DNA from: Larkinella humicola
GTDB taxonomy: Bacteria > Bacteroidota > Bacteroidia > Cytophagales > Spirosomataceae
Direction of reading: 5' to 3'
DNA: 64,000 nucleotides
Assembly (NCBI RefSeq): GCF_008727875.1
Contig: NZ_VTWS01000003.1
Span: forward strand, 1 to 64,000
Part shown: piece by piece, positions 62,801 through 64,000 of the stretch
How the letters are laid out: each line of letters opens with the position of its first letter
How positions within the stretch are numbered: position 1 is the stretch's first letter
Position numbers and translations under genes: made by a program
Notes under the pieces: generated by a model
Seen by the model: only the letters and a program-made list of their open reading frames with translations
The model's database searches: none
What the model was told of the DNA's origin: nothing

Positions 62801-64000
62801 AGAGGGTCGTCAGTTTATCGGCCAGATCGTTCGAGAGGGCTTCTCCTCCGCAAAGTGCCTTCACGGGCAACGGGCTGTTCCAACCGGCATCGAGCAACAT
62901 CCGGTAGGTCGAGGGCGTGGCCTGCACGATACTAACCCGCTCAGATCGAACCAGATCCAGCAACAACCGGCCATCGCGGGCAACGGCCAGATCCGCCAGT
63001 AGCACGGTGGCTCCCACCAGCAGGGGCAGGAAAAGCTCCAGTCCGGCAATGTCGAACGAGATGGTCGTAACGGCCAGCAGCACGTCGTCTTCGCCGATGC
63101 CGGGGGCCGTCATCATGCCCCACATGAAGTTGACCAGATTCCGGTGTTCGATCAGAACGCCCTTCGGTTTTCCCGTCGAACCGGAGGTGTAAAGCACATA
63201 CGCCAGATCAGTCCCCGCAGCCCGGCCTACCGGTTCTTCCTTCGAGAGTGTTTTGGAATCCGCCAGGGCTTTTTCAATCAGCCGTTCGGGCGACTCGCTT
63301 TTCAGCCGACCCTGCTGGCTGGCCGACGTCAGTAGGAGCTTGGCCGACGAGTCGGTCAGCATGAACGAAATTCGTTCGGGCGGATAAGCCGTATCGAGCG
63401 GCAAATAAGCGGCTCCGGCTTTCAGAACGGCCAGCAATGCGATCACCATTTCCGGCGAACGGTCGACGGCTACGCCGACAATATCCCCGGTCTGAATCCC
63501 GGCCTGAATCAGGTAGTGCGCCAACTGGCTGGCGGTTTCGTTCAAGGTCCGGTAGCTGATTTCCTGCTGGTTAAACCGGATGGCGGTTTTAGTCGGGTAC
63601 CGGGCTGCGGTTTGGGCAATGAGCTCGTGCAGGGGTGTGTGTTTCGGATAATGGGCCTCCGTATCATTCCACTGATCCAGTTGTTCGCTTAGTCTGTTTT
63701 CCGAAGCAAATGGAATCTCCCCGATCACCACAGAAGGGTTTGCGACAACCGTTTTTAACAGATTGGTGAAATCATCCATCATTCGGCCCATCGTTTCCGC
63801 GCTAAAAAGCTGCGTGTTATACGCACATTCCAGCGTCAGGGCCTTCTCGGAACCGGTAGCATTAAAAAACACTTCGAAGTTTTCGTAGGCTTTGGGATGG
63901 TTGATCAATTCGTGCGTCAGGCCCTGAAAATGAACGCCGTCATTCATTCCCATATCGATGTTAAAAACGATGGGAACCAGCGGGATCCGCGACGCATCGC
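59844..64000 (-). CDS. Non-ribosomal peptide synthetase, final module (5' end outside the window)
   Basis: Partial gene, open to the right edge; the ATG at 63953 is internal, because the frame continues upstream with a condensation-domain sequence. Order from the edge: end of a condensation domain; adenylation domain (YTSGSTGKPKGVLIEH, VYGPTETTVWA, YRTGDLGKF, RGHRIELGEIE); a methyltransferase inserted between A8 and A9 (RIMEVGCGAGQLLFEL); A9-A10 (LPDYMVP, NGKIDRKAL); carrier protein with its Ser in FFELGGHSLIAV; and thioesterase with ALAGYSFGGIIAYE and late His in VPGDHMNLF. My hand-aligned specificity residues read D-I-L-Q-L-G-V-V-W-K, close to glycine codes, so an N-methylglycine terminal residue is a guess. 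As the thioesterase ends the chain, this is the release module. panD follows. Confidence 0.92.
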   Translation of the reverse strand, partial: DASRIPLVPIVFNIDMGMNDGVHFQGLTHELINHPKAYENFEVFFNATGSEKALTLECAYNTQLFSAETMGRMMDDFTNLLKTVVANPSVVIGEIPFASENRLSEQLDQWNDTEAHYPKHTPLHELIAQTAARYPTKTAIRFNQQEISYRTLNETASQLAHYLIQAGIQTGDIVGVAVDRSPEMVIALLAVLKAGAAYLPLDTAYPPERISFMLTDSSAKLLLTSASQQGRLKSESPERLIEKALADSKTLSKEEPVGRAAGTDLAYVLYTSGSTGKPKGVLIEHRNLVNFMWGMMTAPGIGEDDVLLAVTTISFDIAGLELFLPLLVGATVLLADLAVARDGRLLLDLVRSERVSIVQATPSTYRMLLDAGWNSPLPVKALCGGEALSNDLADKLTTLCSELWNVYGPTETTVWATVKKIEKGEAITIGRPIGNMQAYILDEFLKPVAIGTVGEIVIGGDSVGRGYMNRPELTTERFLKNPFDKSAGGTMYRTGDLGKFLENGEIQCLGRIDHQVKIRGHRIELGEIENVIGTIAEVKQTAVIAHETRSGDQVLVAYVVPESVPTNDKAPSWQERWDMIYNVGVEHEKEQNSSEQVLELAIAEQLSGKKDVKEEIDDWVQQSIRRIRALGPKRIMEVGCGAGQLLFELAPASTLYIGTDYSATAIENLREKLALDAAKWRNVKTAVGNADDFSAVPDASLDLVLIHSVAQYFPDTQYLQRVIEEAVKKVAPGGCIFIGDMQGKGTLRMHHTFDQFPRSSAENTVADFKKIIDRRLFIEDELMADPAYFYVLPQVIPAISAVDIQLREGKFLNETTKHHYDIWLYVGNPPEVAEADAVIDWNPNYALETLEQSLSTHPGSVVQLRHVFNSRTAEDYTLIQDIDGLSDDTLLVEAKQKLSTIPVSVDPAALWSIGQKHRFTTHVRWAGDGSDNRLDVVFIPNDQPNRIPARPASIPVENVSLTDVSRNPFKHNLVVPQEQLQGWKEQIRQHLPDYMVPNTFVVLARMPLTPNGKIDRKALPDPMLDDVENRSNFMAPRTDVEKLVADIWMECLRLEKISVLDNFFELGGHSLIAVQVMTRLEKKTGKRLPLSLLFEYPTVEKLASTLHMNGRSVSWDSLVPIKPQGTKTPLYIVHGAGLHVLLFNTLAINMHPDQPVYGLQAKGINSEDEPLDSIEAIAAYYIDAIMAKNPDGPYALAGYSFGGIIAYEMSRQLKERGREVKLLAMFDSYADQSNFYDPWLKRVWTDSTTLLKERLYIFTLLRKYPRETIKEKAESLKRRVNQWYRRIRYKEDYLKVFHGNYYKVNETNRIAARNYRLAPQDVTITLFRATKQIAYKKDFEFLGWKPFALKGIKIHEVPGDHMNLFTPPNDKEFARILQNVLDQC

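Noticed and set aside
61878-63002. Long plus-strand frame opposite the NRPS
   Set aside because: The minus strand shows complete NRPS motifs here; the plus frame has no recognisable domain and is a shadow.

Overview
The window looks like chromosome of a Bacteroidota bacterium of the order Cytophagales (Spirosoma/Larkinella-like; this placement is inferred, no marker gene is present). The support is a SusC/SusD pair, two hybrid two-component systems (HTCS), a giant surface protein with a type IX secretion (T9SS) tail, a DACNV/DisA-like protein, and promoters of the Bacteroidota type (TTTG, 19 bp, TAnnTTTG). Base composition is moderately GC-rich, except for an AT-rich gene at 17.8-18.7 kb.

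Layout. 0.2-1.9 kb: GH29 alpha-L-fucosidase. 2-17.2 kb: a complete assimilatory nitrate island. On the minus strand lie nirB, nirD and a NarX/NarL-like sensor-regulator pair. Divergently on the plus strand lie the sirohaem methyltransferase, an outer-membrane channel, a NarK transporter, a nitrate reductase fused to an FAD/[2Fe-2S] electron-input module, a rubredoxin-tailed redox protein and the nitrate-reductase-associated protein. 17.3-21 kb: HD hydrolase, a DUF5655-type nuclease-like protein, an SRPBCC protein, a Y1 (REP-associated-type) transposase beside a repeat field, and a cold-shock protein with a charged extension. 21.4-35.2 kb: two HTCS regulators flanking a ~2100-residue repeat adhesin. 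35.3-39 kb: acetyltransferase, YdeI-like protein, Gfo/Idh/MocA oxidoreductase and a RES-Xre toxin-antitoxin pair. 39.2-48.2 kb: a fructan utilisation locus (sugar porter, fructokinase, SusC, SusD, GH32). 48.2-59.1 kb: signalling and miscellaneous genes, including a DisA-like protein, a PAS histidine kinase, a DUF2254 membrane protein, a response regulator, and two tandem esterases of which one is frameshifted. 59.4-64 kb: panD and the last module of a non-ribosomal peptide synthetase (condensation - adenylation with embedded methyltransferase - carrier - thioesterase) that runs off the right edge.

The feature that runs through the whole window is a set of interspersed palindromic elements, here called A to D. 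Family A has a core reading CCCCTAAAGGGGACTTGGAC plus its inverted half. One copy lies in frame inside the nitrate reductase and adds exactly 25 codons; two other copies sit in ~130-bp intergenic elements with terminal inverted repeats. Families B and C share a GCTRACGCA-like centre. They lie at four gene junctions and supply the last codons and stop of both the sirohaem methyltransferase and the nitrate reductase. Family D is a group of four hairpins between nirB and nirD. The nitrate island carries copies of all four families. The only mobility gene seen is the Y1 transposase at 19.5 kb.
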